Shown one piece after another: positions 17,962 to 27,572 of a DNA stretch of 64,000 bases. The notes below the pieces were generated by a model, which saw only the letters and a list, made by a program, of their open reading frames with translations, had not been told where the DNA came from and did no database searches. Source of the stretch: Streptomyces sp. ICC1 (GTDB lineage: Bacteria; Actinomycetota; Actinomycetes; Streptomycetales; Streptomycetaceae); NCBI RefSeq assembly GCF_003287935.1, contig NZ_CP030287.1, positions 3,748,267-3,812,266 of the forward strand, read 5' to 3'. Position 1 is the stretch's first letter. Each line of letters opens with the position of its first letter. The translations under genes were made by a program, and so were the position numbers.

Positions 17962-18821
17962 GCCGTACGGGGGCCGGCGCGGCCCCCGCCGAAGCCCCGC
18001 CCCGGGCTCCGGCGCCCGGCCCGGCGCACCAGGCGGGCCAGCCGGGCCAGGCGCACCGGGCGAGCCCGACCGGCCTGCGCGCCACCGCCCGGATCCGTGC
18101 CGTGGCCGACGGGCGCGGCTCCACCGCCCTGCCGCTGCTGGCCGGTGAGGGCCCGCTCGCCCTGCGCCGCACCCGGGGCGAGGGAGCCGAAGCCGGGGTC
18201 ATGCTGGTCGGCGCCATGAGCGCGCCCCTCGGCGGCGACCACCTCACGGTCGAAGCCGAGGCCGGCCCCGGCGCCCGGCTCGTGCTGCGCTCGGCCGCGG
18301 CCACCCTGGCCCTGCCCGGCCGCCGCGGCGAGCCCGCGCGGTACGACGTACGGCTCGCGCTGGCGGACCGGGCGGCGGTGCGCTGGCTGCCGGAGCCGCT
18401 CGTCTGCGTGCGCGGAAGCGACCTGCGGGTGCGCACCCGCGCCGAACTCGCCCCCACCGCCCGCCTCCTGCTGCGCGAGGAGCAGGTCCTAGGCCGCACG
18501 GCGGAGCCCCCGGGCCTGCTGCGCAGCCGGCTCACCGTGACCCGGGCGGGGCGGCCGTTGCTGGACCAGGAGCTGGCGTGCGGACCCGGAGCGCCCGGAG
18601 GCTGGGACGGCCCGGCGGGGCTCGCGGGCCACCGGGCGGTCGGTCAGCTCCTCATCGTGGACCCGGAGTTCGCGGCGGCCCCGCCGCGGGCCCGGATGCT
18701 CGGGGAGTTCGCCTCGGCCGCACCGCTGGCCGGGCCCGCGGTGCTGGTCACGGCCCTGGCCCCGGACGCCCTGCGGCTGCGCGAACTCCTCGACGAGGCC
18801 TGCCGCGCCTACGGTTGGTGA
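17958..18821 (+). CDS. ureD: Urease accessory protein UreD
   Basis: UreD/UreH scaffold protein for urease maturation, 287 residues, translationally coupled to ureG through an ATGA overlap. Family marks are [30 protein letters not shown] in the first half (given here only as the sense: the GD...GA.+.L.+.AATL pattern) and the beta-rich repeats afterwards. The first 40 or so residues are a Pro/Ala/Gly-rich extension not needed by the family, so the true fold starts near [13 protein letters not shown]. It should bridge UreG and UreF to apo-urease. Together with ureG it forms an isolated accessory pair in this window. Confidence 0.9.
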
Positions 18822-18824
18822 CGC

Positions 18825-18844
18825 TCCGGCCGGCCCCGGCCGGA
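18825..18844 (+). terminator. Hairpin after ureD
   Basis: TCCGGCC and GGCCGGA flank a short GC loop four bases after the ureD stop codon. It is compact and GC-rich and is the only obvious stem before the aminopeptidase promoter region. Confidence 0.5.
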
Positions 18845-19026
18845 CCCGGGACGAACCAGGCACCGCTCAGCGGTACACCCATTTCCGGATATCGGGTTGG
18901 CAAAGAACCGGTCCCCGCTCTGTCGCCCGCTCCTGATCAGGCGAAAGTATCCCCCTGAACGCCGACGCATCCGACCGCAAGAACCACGCCGCCCACGGCG
19001 GCAGATGACGCAGGGGGAACAACCAC

Positions 19027-20706
19027 GTGATACGCAACGCGGCGCTGGGGAGCGCCGCCACACTGATCACCGGCACGCTGGCGGCGAGCCTGCTGCTCGC
19101 CCCGTCCGCGTCGGCCTCCGAGGCCTTCCCGTCCGGCCGCGACCACGGGGTCGCCGAGGCGATCGGCACGCAGATCGCGGCCGCCCGCGCCGCGCGCACC
19201 GGGATCGACTGGAAGGACTGTCCGGCCGACTGGGGCTTCGCCCCGCCCATCCAGTGCGGCTACGTGAAGGTCCCGCTGGACTACACCAAGCCCTTCGGCA
19301 AGACGATCGACCTGGCGCTCGACCGCGCCGTCAGCACCGGCACCAAGGGCGAGCGCCAGGGCGCGCTCATCTACAACCCGGGCGGCCCCGGCGGCTCCGG
19401 CATGCGCTTCCCGCGCCGCGTCACCACCCAGAGCCCGCTGTGGGTCAACACGGCCAAGGCGTACGACTTCGTGGGCTTCGACCCGCGCGGCGTCGGCCAC
19501 TCCGCGCCGATCTCCTGCATCGACCCGCAGGAGTACGTCAAGGCCCCCAAGGCCGACCCGGTCCCGGACAGCGAGGCCGACAAGCGCGCCCAGCGCAAGC
19601 TGGCGGCCGAGTACGCGGACGGCTGCAAGGAGCGCAGCGGCGAGATGCTGCCGTTCATGACCACGCCGAACATCGCGCGCGACCTGGACGTCATCCGTGC
19701 CGCGCTCGGCGAGCAGAAGCTGAACTTCCTCGGCGTCTCCTACGGCACCTACATCGGCGGGGTCTACGCGACCCTGTTCCCGAACCACGTGCGCCGCATG
19801 ATCGTCGACAGCGTGGTCGACCCGGACCGCGACAACATCTGGTACGAGGCCAACCTCGGCCAGGACGTCGCCTTCCAGACCCGCTGGAACGACTGGCAGG
19901 ACTGGGTCGCCAAGAACGACGCCTCCTTCCACCTCGGCACCACCCGCGCCCAGGTCGAAGCCCGCTACCAGACGCTGCGCGCCAAGGCCAAGGCCAACCC
20001 GCTCGGCGGGGTCGTCGGCCCGGCCGAGCTCATCGGCTTCTTCCAGGGCGCCCCGTACTACGACTCCTCCTGGGTGCCCGTCGCCCAGACCTGGGCCGCG
20101 TACGAGGCCGGCGACGAGCAGGCGCTGATCGACGCCATCGCCCCCGACATGAGCGACATCCAGGGCAACATCTCCTCGGAGAACGGCAACGCCGTCTACA
20201 CCGCCGTCGAGTGCGCCGATGCCAAGTGGCCGACCAGCTGGTCCAAGTGGGACCGGGACAACAGCAAGCTGCACGCCAAGTACCCGTTCCTGACCTGGTC
20301 CAACGCGTGGATGAACCTGCCCTGCGCGACCTGGAAGTCCAAGCAGAGCAACCCGATCGAGGTCGGTGTCGGCCCGGGGCGCGGTCTGCCGCCGGTCCTG
20401 ATCGTCCAGTCCGAGCGTGACGCGGCCACGCCGTACAAGGGCGGGGTCTCCCTGCACAAGCGCCTCGCCGGCTCGCGTCTGATCACCGAGGAGAACGCCG
20501 GTTCGCACGGTGTCACCAACCTGGTGAACCCCTGCATCAACACCCGGGTGGACACCTACCTGCTGACCGGCAAGGTCGACGCCAAGGACGTGAAGTGCGC
20601 TCCGCACGCCACCCCGGTGGCGCCCGCCCCGGCGGCCGCGAAGTCCCTCACCCAGGCTCCGGCCGACGCCCGGCGCGCGGCCGACGAGCTCCCGTCCGTC
20701 CGCTAG
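19027..20706 (+). CDS. Secreted tripeptidyl aminopeptidase-type alpha/beta hydrolase
   Basis: Secreted serine peptidase of the S33/TAP (SlpD/SlpE-like) family that removes peptides from N-termini of proteins outside the cell, 559 residues. The N-terminal signal peptide (NAALGSAATLITGTLAASLL, then SASA) is clear. The oxyanion motif is IYNPGGPGGSG, the nucleophile is in GVSYGTY (Ser about 238), the acid in SERDAATP (Asp about 465), and the His in GSHGV (about 494), so the triad is complete. Three or four Cys pairs typical of the family are present. The GTG start at 19027 is preceded by GGGGGA at nine bases. The 205-bp upstream region carries its own promoter; a strong bidirectional terminator follows. 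Confidence 0.92.
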   Translation: MIRNAALGSAATLITGTLAASLLLAPSASASEAFPSGRDHGVAEAIGTQIAAARAARTGIDWKDCPADWGFAPPIQCGYVKVPLDYTKPFGKTIDLALDRAVSTGTKGERQGALIYNPGGPGGSGMRFPRRVTTQSPLWVNTAKAYDFVGFDPRGVGHSAPISCIDPQEYVKAPKADPVPDSEADKRAQRKLAAEYADGCKERSGEMLPFMTTPNIARDLDVIRAALGEQKLNFLGVSYGTYIGGVYATLFPNHVRRMIVDSVVDPDRDNIWYEANLGQDVAFQTRWNDWQDWVAKNDASFHLGTTRAQVEARYQTLRAKAKANPLGGVVGPAELIGFFQGAPYYDSSWVPVAQTWAAYEAGDEQALIDAIAPDMSDIQGNISSENGNAVYTAVECADAKWPTSWSKWDRDNSKLHAKYPFLTWSNAWMNLPCATWKSKQSNPIEVGVGPGRGLPPVLIVQSERDAATPYKGGVSLHKRLAGSRLITEENAGSHGVTNLVNPCINTRVDTYLLTGKVDAKDVKCAPHATPVAPAPAAAKSLTQAPADARRAADELPSVR

Positions 20707-20714
20707 TGCCGTGA

Positions 20715-20747
20715 CCGCGGTGCGCGGCTGCCGGCCGCGCACCGCGG
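20715..20747. terminator. Bidirectional terminator between the aminopeptidase and plsC genes
   Basis: A perfect 13-bp stem, CCGCGGTGCGCGG and CCGCGCACCGCGG, separated by seven bases. It lies 9 bases after the aminopeptidase stop and 17 bases after the convergent acyltransferase stop, so it can serve both genes. Confidence 0.8.
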
Positions 20748-20763
20748 ACGTACGGGAGAAGGC

Positions 20764-21474
20764 TCAGCGCGTCCTGCGCCGGGCCTTCTTCCGTGCTTCC
20801 TCCGCCTCCGCCTTGACCTCGCCCGCGTACCGGTCGACGTACTCCTGGCCGGACAGCGCGAGGATCTCGTACATGATCTCGTCCGTGACGGCCCGCAGCA
20901 CGGACCGCTCGCCCTCCATCCCCTCGTACCGGGAGAAGTCCAGCGGCCGCCCGAAGCGGATCGTGACCTGGCGGATGCTGGGGATCTTCTGGCCGGGGGG
21001 CTGGATCTCGAAGGTGCCGACCATCGCGCACGGCACGACGGGCACCTTGGCGCCCAGCGCCATCGCCGCCACCCCCACCTTCCCCTTGTACAGCCGCCCG
21101 TCGTGCGAGCGGGTGCCCTCCGGGTAGATGCCGAGCAGCTCGCCCTTGGCGAGCACCCCGAGCCCCTCGCGGAGCGCGGCCTGACCCGCGTCCTTGCCGG
21201 AGCGGTCCACGGGGATCTGCCCGGCGCTGCGGAAGAAGGCGGCCGTGAGCCGCCCCTTCACACCGGGCCCGGTGAAGTACTCGGCCTTGGCGAGGAAGGT
21301 GATGCGCCGCTTGAGGATCGCGGGCATCAGGAAATGGTCGGAGAAGGACAGGTGGTTTCCCGCGACGATCGCGGCGCCCTCCTCCGGGATGTTCTCCAGT
21401 CCTTCGATCCGGGGCCGGAACAGCAGCCGCAGCAGCGGCCCCAGGATCACGTGCTTGAGCAAGTGGTAGAACAC
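20764..21474 (-). CDS. 1-acyl-sn-glycerol-3-phosphate acyltransferase (PlsC family)
   Basis: Membrane-associated acyltransferase that adds the second acyl chain to lysophosphatidic acid, 236 residues. The catalytic HX4D box is NHLSFSD (about 40-46), followed by the FRSAGQIPVDR block and the YPEGTRS phosphate-binding box (about 117-123). A hydrophobic N-terminal helix (FYHLLKHVILGPLLRLLF) anchors it. The GTG at 21474 is used; GGGAG lies nearby upstream. The C-terminal 25 residues are Lys/Arg/Glu-rich. Streptomyces carry several paralogues, so the specific substrate is not certain. Confidence 0.9.
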   Translation of the reverse strand: MFYHLLKHVILGPLLRLLFRPRIEGLENIPEEGAAIVAGNHLSFSDHFLMPAILKRRITFLAKAEYFTGPGVKGRLTAAFFRSAGQIPVDRSGKDAGQAALREGLGVLAKGELLGIYPEGTRSHDGRLYKGKVGVAAMALGAKVPVVPCAMVGTFEIQPPGQKIPSIRQVTIRFGRPLDFSRYEGMEGERSVLRAVTDEIMYEILALSGQEYVDRYAGEVKAEAEEARKKARRRTR

Positions 21475-21545
21475 CAGGCCGCTCCCGTCGACATCCCGTT
21501 GTCACGGACATCTTACGGACGGTCAGCCGTGGTGGGCGCCCCGCG

Positions 21546-21704
21546 TCACACGCTGCGCGAAGCCGCCATTCCCGCGGTCAGCAGCCCCAGCACGATCCAG
21601 CCGAACCACAGCCAGCCATTGCTGCCGAGGGCCACCGAGTATGTGGCGATCGCCACCAGAGCGGCGAAGGTCATCACTGCCATCGCCTTCACGGATCCGG
21701 TCAT
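21546..21704 (-). CDS. Small membrane protein, 52 aa
   Basis: A 52-residue frame from an ATG at 21704 with two hydrophobic helices (MAVMTFAALVAIATYSVAL and WLWFGWIVLGLLTAGMAAS) separated by GSNG. It starts 32 bases after the ctaG stop on the same strand and may be co-transcribed with it. Hydropathy and the SNGWLWFGW signature look like a conserved small actinobacterial membrane protein. Function unknown. Confidence 0.65.
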   Translation of the reverse strand: MTGSVKAMAVMTFAALVAIATYSVALGSNGWLWFGWIVLGLLTAGMAASRSV

Positions 21705-21736
21705 ACCCCATGGTGGCGCGCGAAGGGGGTCCAGCG

Positions 21737-22705
21737 CTACTGGCCACGCGCCTGGAGCGAGGCGAGATACGCGTTGTACGCCGCCAGCTCCTGGTCCCCG
21801 CTGCGGTCCTCGGCCCGGTCGGAGCGCTTCGCGGCCCGCTGCTCGGAGTGGTACCACTGGTACACCAGGGCGATCAGGACCAGCACCGAGGGGATCTCGC
21901 TGAAGGCCCAGGCGATGCCGCCGCCCCACTGCTGGTCGAGCAGGGGGTCGATGCCGAGGGACGCCGGCGGGTTCGCGTACGTCTTGACCATGGGCTGGCT
22001 CGCCATCATCAGCGCGATGCCGAAGAAGGCGTGGAAGGGCATCCCGATGAAGAGCTCCAGCATGCGCATCACGTAGCCGGGGCGGTGCGGGCCGGGGTCC
22101 ACGCCCATGATCGGCCAGAAGAAGAAGAGGCCGACGGCGAGGAAGTGCACCATCATCGCGATGTGTCCGGTCTTGGACTCCATCAGGAAGTCGAAGACCG
22201 GCGTGAAGTAGAGGCCGTACAGGCTCGCGATGAACAGCGGGATGGTGAACACCGGATGGGTGACCACCTTCATGTAGCGGCTGTGCAGCAGCATCAGCAG
22301 CAGCTCGCGCGGTCCCTTGTGGCCGCGGGCGGCCGGCGACAGCGCGCGCAGCGCCAGCGTCACGGGCGCGCCCAGCAGCAGGAGGATCGGGCTGAGCATG
22401 CTGATCACCATGTGCTGGACCATGTGCACGCTGAACATGACCATGCCGTAGTCGTTCAGCTTGGTGCACATCATCAGGGCCACGCTCAGCACGCCGAGGG
22501 TGAAGGCGACCGTCCGGCCGACCGGCCAGGAGTCCCCGCGCCGGCGCAGCCGCAGCACGCCCCACGCGTACAGGGCGAGACCCGTGAGCGAGCCGATCAG
22601 GAAGAAGGCGTCGAAGGAGAACTCCAGCCCGCGCCCGAGGGTGAAGGGCGGCAGGTCCATGTTCATGTCGTGCATGTCCATGGTGCCGTGCGCGAGGTAA
22701 CTCAA
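21737..22705 (-). CDS. Cytochrome c oxidase assembly protein (CtaG type)
   Basis: Seven-helix membrane protein of the caa3-type cytochrome c oxidase assembly (CtaG) family, thought to help insert copper into oxidase. Conserved His/Met-rich loops are visible: FSVHMVQHMVISMLSPILLLLG, MMVHFLAVGLFFFWP and FIGMPFHAFFGIALMM. The N-terminal MDMHDMNMD segment is Met/His-rich and could bind copper. A TTG at 22705 has GGGAG eight bases upstream; the ATG at 22681 (eight codons later) has no site but matches the usual family start, so either is possible. It lies downstream of the pfkA terminator and upstream of a tiny membrane protein gene. Confidence 0.87.
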   Translation of the reverse strand: MSYLAHGTMDMHDMNMDLPPFTLGRGLEFSFDAFFLIGSLTGLALYAWGVLRLRRRGDSWPVGRTVAFTLGVLSVALMMCTKLNDYGMVMFSVHMVQHMVISMLSPILLLLGAPVTLALRALSPAARGHKGPRELLLMLLHSRYMKVVTHPVFTIPLFIASLYGLYFTPVFDFLMESKTGHIAMMVHFLAVGLFFFWPIMGVDPGPHRPGYVMRMLELFIGMPFHAFFGIALMMASQPMVKTYANPPASLGIDPLLDQQWGGGIAWAFSEIPSVLVLIALVYQWYHSEQRAAKRSDRAEDRSGDQELAAYNAYLASLQARGQ

Positions 22706-22747
22706 TCTCTTCACTCCCTTGACCCGTGGTGCCCCACCACAGTAGTG

Positions 22748-22779
22748 CCGCCCCCGGACGGGAAATCGTCCGGGGGCGG
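22748..22779 (-). terminator. Terminator after pfkA
   Basis: A perfect 13-bp stem (CCGCCCCCGGACG / CGTCCGGGGGCGG) with a six-base loop, about 35 bases beyond the phosphofructokinase stop on the minus strand. Confidence 0.8.
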
Positions 22780-22814
22780 TCATTACGGGAGCGACACGTA
22801 GAAAGGGGGAAAGA

Positions 22815-23843
<1,029 letters not shown>

Positions 23844-23981
23844 GGCAGGAAGGACCTTTGCAACGTGGGGCCGACGACCGGACCACGTCGTCCGGTTGGA
23901 ACTACCCTGCACCCTACAAGTCGATCCCCGGTGGACTGAACCATCCTCCACATGCTGGTCAGCTCAGTCGTACGAAAAGAC

Positions 23982-24018
23982 GTCGGCCCGGATCCCCCTC
24001 GGGGAATCCGGGCCGGAC
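23982..24018 (-). terminator. Terminator after gatD
   Basis: Stem GTCGGCCCGGATCCCC pairs with GGGGAATCCGGGCCGGAC around a short CTC loop with one bulged A. It begins 18 bases past the gatD stop codon on the minus strand. Confidence 0.75.
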
Positions 24019-24035
24019 GGCGGGTTGCCGGGAGG

Positions 24036-24764
24036 TTACGCGGGCTGCGTCGCGGCCGCGATCCGCTCGGCGCGCAGGGCCTCGTACCAGTGGTCGTCGA
24101 TGGGCGGCAGCGCGTTCACGTCGAGCGCCAGCTTCAGCAGCAGGTCCGCGATCTGCGGGTTGCGCGCCATCACGGGACCGTGCATGTAGGTGCCGAACAC
24201 CGTGTCGTTGTACGCGCCTTCGGTGCCGTCACCGGTGCCGTTGCCCCGGCCGAGCCGGGTGTGCGCGAACGCCTTCGCCGTCGGGCCGAGGTGCGTGACG
24301 CCCTGGTGGTTCTCGAACCCGGTCAGCTGCGGCAGGCCGAGCCGCGGGTCGATGTCCGCGAGGACGTCGCCGACGCACCGCTCGCCCTCGCCGCGCACGG
24401 TGACCACGTCCAGCAGGCCGAGGCCCTCCTGGCGCTGGCCGACGTCGTTGACGAACTCCTGCCCCAGGATCTGGTACCCGGCGCAGACGGAGAAGACGAT
24501 CGCCCCGTTCGAGACGGCCCGCTCCAGGCCGCCGTCGCGCAGCAGCCGCTCCGCGGCCAGGCGCTGCGGCCGGTCCTCGCCGCCGCCGATCAGGTAGATG
24601 TCGCCCGAGGTGGGGATCGGCTGGTCGCTGCGCACGTCCACGCGCTGCACGTCCAGGCCGCGCCGGCGGGCCCGGCGCTCCACGACGAGGGCGTTGCCCT
24701 GGTCTCCGTACGTGCTGAGCAGGTCGGGGTAGACCCACACCAGACGCAGGCTGTTGTCGCTCAT
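24036..24764 (-). CDS. gatD: Lipid II isoglutaminyl synthase, glutamine amidotransferase subunit GatD
   Basis: Class I glutamine amidotransferase-like subunit (CobB/CobQ type) that supplies ammonia to MurT for amidation of the D-Glu residue in lipid II, 242 residues. The nucleophile is Cys in VFSVCAGYQ (about 94), and the His in YMHGPV completes the site near residue 205. The N-terminal VYPDLLSTYGDQGNA segment is characteristic of GatD. The ATG at 24764 is 19 bp after the murT stop, so the two form one operon. Amidated stem peptides are typical of Gram-positive walls and affect cross-linking. Confidence 0.93.
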   Translation of the reverse strand: MSDNSLRLVWVYPDLLSTYGDQGNALVVERRARRRGLDVQRVDVRSDQPIPTSGDIYLIGGGEDRPQRLAAERLLRDGGLERAVSNGAIVFSVCAGYQILGQEFVNDVGQRQEGLGLLDVVTVRGEGERCVGDVLADIDPRLGLPQLTGFENHQGVTHLGPTAKAFAHTRLGRGNGTGDGTEGAYNDTVFGTYMHGPVMARNPQIADLLLKLALDVNALPPIDDHWYEALRAERIAAATQPA

Positions 24765-24783
24765 GCTCTTGTCCTTATGGGTA

Positions 24784-26022
24784 CTAGTTGCCGACGCGGC
24801 GGCGCACGTCCTGGAAGGCGGTGTAGTTGGCGATCAGCTCGATCTGTCCGGGCGGCGCCAGCTGCACGGCCTCGTCGAGGGTCTCGCACACCCGGAAGTC
24901 CAGGCCCGCGACCTCGAGGCGGACCGCGAGGTCCAGCTTGCGGTCGCCGATCACGAAGATCGGGTGGCCGGCCAGGCGCGGGTAGTCCACGTCCCACAGC
25001 CAGGAGGTGTCGGTGCCGTCCGCGCCGCGCGCGTTCACCGACAGGATGACCGGGGTCGGCGGCGGGTCGATCAGCGAGAACGTCTCGAGCCAGCCCGCCG
25101 GGTTCTTCGCGAGCAGCAGGCGCAGTTCGCGGCCCTGGAAGCTGACCACGTCGTAGCGGCCGGCGACGGCCTGCACCTGGTACATCCGCTCGAGCGCGAC
25201 CTGCGGCGGGACGCCGAAGACGGCGGCCACGGCGGCCGAGGTGGCGGCGTTCGCCTTGTTGGCGCGGCCCGGGAGCTGGAGGTTGATCGGCCAGGCGCTG
25301 CCGTGCGGGTCGAGCACGTGGTCGCCGGAGAGCACCCAACTGGGGGTGGGGCGGCGGAAACCGCACTCGCCGCAGTACCAGTCGTCGCCCGGACGCTGCA
25401 TGACGCCACCGCAGGAGGGGCACGACCAGGCGTCGTCCTTCCACTCCTGGCCGGCCGCCACCCACACCACGTTCTGCGAGGACGAGGCGGCCCACACGAT
25501 CAGCGGGTCGTCCGCGTTCGCGACGACGACCGCCTTCGAGCCCGACAGGCCCTCGCGCCACTTCTCCGCGAGCATGCGGGTCTCGGCGGCGCGGTCCAGC
25601 TGGTCGCGGGAGAGGTTGAGCAGGGCGATCACCTTGGGGGTGACGTCCCGGGCCACTCCGGCCAGGTACTTCTCGTCCACCTCGATGACGCCGTAGCGGG
25701 CGTCCGAGCCGCCCGCCAGGGCGGAGGTGATGCCCGCGGGCATGTTGGCGCCCAGGGCGTTGGAGACGACCGGACCGCTGGCCCGCAGGGCTTCCGCGAT
25801 CAGCCGGGTCGTCGTGGTCTTGCCGTTCGTCGCCGAGACGAGGACGACGTCGAGATGCTGTGCCAGCGCGCCGAGAAGATCGGGGTCGAGCTTGAGCGCG
25901 ACCTTGCCTCCGATCACCGATCCGCTTCCGCGTCCCGCGGCCCGCGACACCGCCGCCGCGGCCTTGCCCGCCGTCACGGCCAGCTTGGCCCGCGGCGAAA
26001 GCGGCTCTGTGTTGCCTGCCAT
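24784..26022 (-). CDS. murT: Lipid II isoglutaminyl synthase, Mur-ligase subunit MurT
   Basis: Mur-ligase-like ATPase partner of GatD, 412 residues. The ATP P-loop is SATNGKTTTTR (about 63-73), followed by EVDEKYL and NLSRDQLDR. A four-Cys zinc-ribbon is inserted in the middle domain (CPSCGG ... CGECGF, about 225-250), a hallmark of MurT versus MurE. The C-terminus ends with the DUF1727-like NYTAFQDVRR region. The start at 26022 is supported by AAGGAGG nine bases upstream; a much longer open frame upstream is non-coding. It is the first gene of the murT-gatD operon. Confidence 0.94.
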   Translation of the reverse strand: MAGNTEPLSPRAKLAVTAGKAAAAVSRAAGRGSGSVIGGKVALKLDPDLLGALAQHLDVVLVSATNGKTTTTRLIAEALRASGPVVSNALGANMPAGITSALAGGSDARYGVIEVDEKYLAGVARDVTPKVIALLNLSRDQLDRAAETRMLAEKWREGLSGSKAVVVANADDPLIVWAASSSQNVVWVAAGQEWKDDAWSCPSCGGVMQRPGDDWYCGECGFRRPTPSWVLSGDHVLDPHGSAWPINLQLPGRANKANAATSAAVAAVFGVPPQVALERMYQVQAVAGRYDVVSFQGRELRLLLAKNPAGWLETFSLIDPPPTPVILSVNARGADGTDTSWLWDVDYPRLAGHPIFVIGDRKLDLAVRLEVAGLDFRVCETLDEAVQLAPPGQIELIANYTAFQDVRRRVGN

Positions 26023-26145
26023 CGTCCCTTGTCCTCCTTGCGTCGGTCGCCCCCAGCCTATCCAGTACCTGCCCGCGCCCCGACCGCGGCGCCCCCGGTC
26101 TGCCGAAGATCTCCTCATATAGTCGCCCGTCGTACCCTTACGGCC

Positions 26146-26700
26146 ATGCGACAGCGCCCCATCCCCGGTACCTCCGGCATCGTCCGCACCATGAGCCTGC
26201 TGGGCGACCCGGTGCTCCATTCCGCTTGCGCGGAGGTCACCGAGTTCGGCCCGGCCCTCGACCGGCTCATCGAGGACATGTTCGCCACGATGTACGCCGC
26301 CCAGGGCGTCGGCCTCGCCGCGAACCAGATCGGCGTAGGACAGCGGGTGTTCGTCTACGACTGCCCCGACGACGAGGACGTCCGCCACGTCGGGCACATC
26401 GTCAACCCCCGTCTGGTCTCGGCCGACGGGGACGAGTTCCTGGGCCCGGAGGGCTGTCTGTCCCTGCCGGGGCTGGAGGCGGGAACGGCCCGCTTCGACC
26501 AGGCGGTGGTGGAAGGGGTCACCTCGGACGGCGCGGCCGTGCGGGTGTCCGGGACCGGGTTCTTCGCGCGGTGCCTGCAGCACGAGTGCGACCACCTCGC
26601 GGGGGCGGTGTACGCGGACCGCGTGACGGGGCTGCGGGCCCGTCGGCTGCGGCGGGCCATCCGCAAGACGGACTGGGGCGCGGCGGCGCTGCGCGCTTAG
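26146..26700 (+). CDS. def: Peptide deformylase
   Basis: Metal-dependent deformylase removing formyl from nascent N-terminal Met, 184 residues. All three family motifs are present: GVGLAANQIG (motif 1), EGCLSLPG (motif 2, metal-ligand Cys) and QHECDHLAG (motif 3, HExxH). A likely -10 (CATATAGT, about 26,116-26,123) lies only 22 bases before the ATG, so the leader is very short and may be nearly leaderless. It is divergent from murT and convergent with the TetR gene, where a shared hairpin includes its stop codon. Streptomyces usually have several def paralogues. Confidence 0.95.
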   Translation: MRQRPIPGTSGIVRTMSLLGDPVLHSACAEVTEFGPALDRLIEDMFATMYAAQGVGLAANQIGVGQRVFVYDCPDDEDVRHVGHIVNPRLVSADGDEFLGPEGCLSLPGLEAGTARFDQAVVEGVTSDGAAVRVSGTGFFARCLQHECDHLAGAVYADRVTGLRARRLRRAIRKTDWGAAALRA

Positions 26701-26747
26701 GCCGTCTCTCGCGGGCTCGGCCGACAAGATCCGAAAGAGACGGCCTA
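26698..26747. terminator. Bidirectional hairpin containing both flanking stop codons
   Basis: TAGGCCGTCTCT (26698-26709) and AGAGACGGCCTA (26736-26747) form a perfect 12-bp stem around 26 bases. The outer TAG is the def stop codon and, on the other strand, the TetR-gene stop codon. It serves as a common terminator for the convergent pair. Confidence 0.75.
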
Positions 26748-27389
26748 GAACCCCGGGCCGTCCGCGCGGTTGCCGGCCGTGGCCAGGCGGCCCCACAGCA
26801 GGTCGGTGAGGGCGCTGACGAGTTCGGCGCGCTCGCAGGGGCGCTCGCCGAGCCACCAGTCGCCCGCCGCGTGCATCATGCCGACGATGCCGTGGCCCCA
26901 CACGCGGGCCAGGCGTTCGCCGCCGGGGCCGAGGTCCACGCGCTCGCCGATCACCTGCGCCAGCTCCTCGCCGAGGCGGCGCAGCAGCGGGGCCGAGTGC
27001 AGGCCGACGTCGAAGCCGCGCTCGGGGGCCTGGGAGTCCTCGGCCGGGTGCATGAGGAAGCGGTAGACCTGGGGCCGGGCCTCGATGGCGGCGAGATAGG
27101 TGTCGAGGGTGGCCTCCACCCGGCTGCGCCGCTCGGCGGGGGCGTCGAGCGCGGCGCGCAGCGAGTCGAGCAGCGCGTCGGTGTGCCGGACGGCGAGCGC
27201 CTGGTAGAGGCCCGCCTTGTCCCCGAAGTGCCGGTAGAGGATCGGCTTGGTGATGCCGGCTTCCGCCGCGATGGCGTTCATGGACGCCTTGGGGCCGTCC
27301 CTGAGGACGACCCGGTCGGCCGCCTCCAGCAGCTCGCGCCGCCGGCGCTCGGCCGCTCCCGGCTCGCCCGTCTGCTGTGTGGTCTCCAT
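26745..27389 (-). CDS. TetR-family transcriptional regulator
   Basis: 214-residue repressor. The N-terminal helix-turn-helix (about 15-60) reads LLEAADRVVLRDGPKASMNAIAAE, then GITKPILYRHFGDKAGLYQAL. The remainder is the all-helical ligand-binding and dimerisation domain. The ATG at 27389 has GGGGAG about 12 nt upstream. It is divergent from an acyl-CoA dehydrogenase gene, and two TTAC...GTAA palindromes lie between them, so it probably represses that gene and itself. The ligand is likely an acyl-CoA, by analogy with other TetR regulators of dehydrogenase genes; this is inference. Confidence 0.9.
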   Translation of the reverse strand: METTQQTGEPGAAERRRRELLEAADRVVLRDGPKASMNAIAAEAGITKPILYRHFGDKAGLYQALAVRHTDALLDSLRAALDAPAERRSRVEATLDTYLAAIEARPQVYRFLMHPAEDSQAPERGFDVGLHSAPLLRRLGEELAQVIGERVDLGPGGERLARVWGHGIVGMMHAAGDWWLGERPCERAELVSALTDLLWGRLATAGNRADGPGF

Positions 27390-27488
27390 GACGTGTCTCA
27401 CTCCCCGCCCTTGCGATGTCCTGACGCCCACGCAACGTAACACTCCGCACACCCTGGCGATCTCATCGGAGGCCCGCATCGGCGCTGC

Positions 27489-27548
27489 TTGACAGTGCTT
27501 ACCGGCCGGTAACAGACTGTGTCGCTGTTCGGGTTACCAGCAGTAACC
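27489..27548 (+). promoter_or_regulatory. Promoter with two TTAC...GTAA operators before the acyl-CoA dehydrogenase gene
   Basis: A consensus -35 TTGACA (27489-27494) is followed by the perfect palindrome TTACCGGCCGGTAA (27499-27512) in the spacer, with a weak -10 (CAGACT) 18 bases after the -35. A second dyad, GGTTAC-N5-GTAACC, lies at 27532-27548, about 35 bp centre to centre from the first. Both sites share TTAC/GTAA half-sites, fitting a TetR dimer, and the adjacent TetR gene is the obvious candidate. Confidence 0.7.
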
Positions 27549-27572
27549 ATCTGCACGAAAGCTGGAGGGGAC

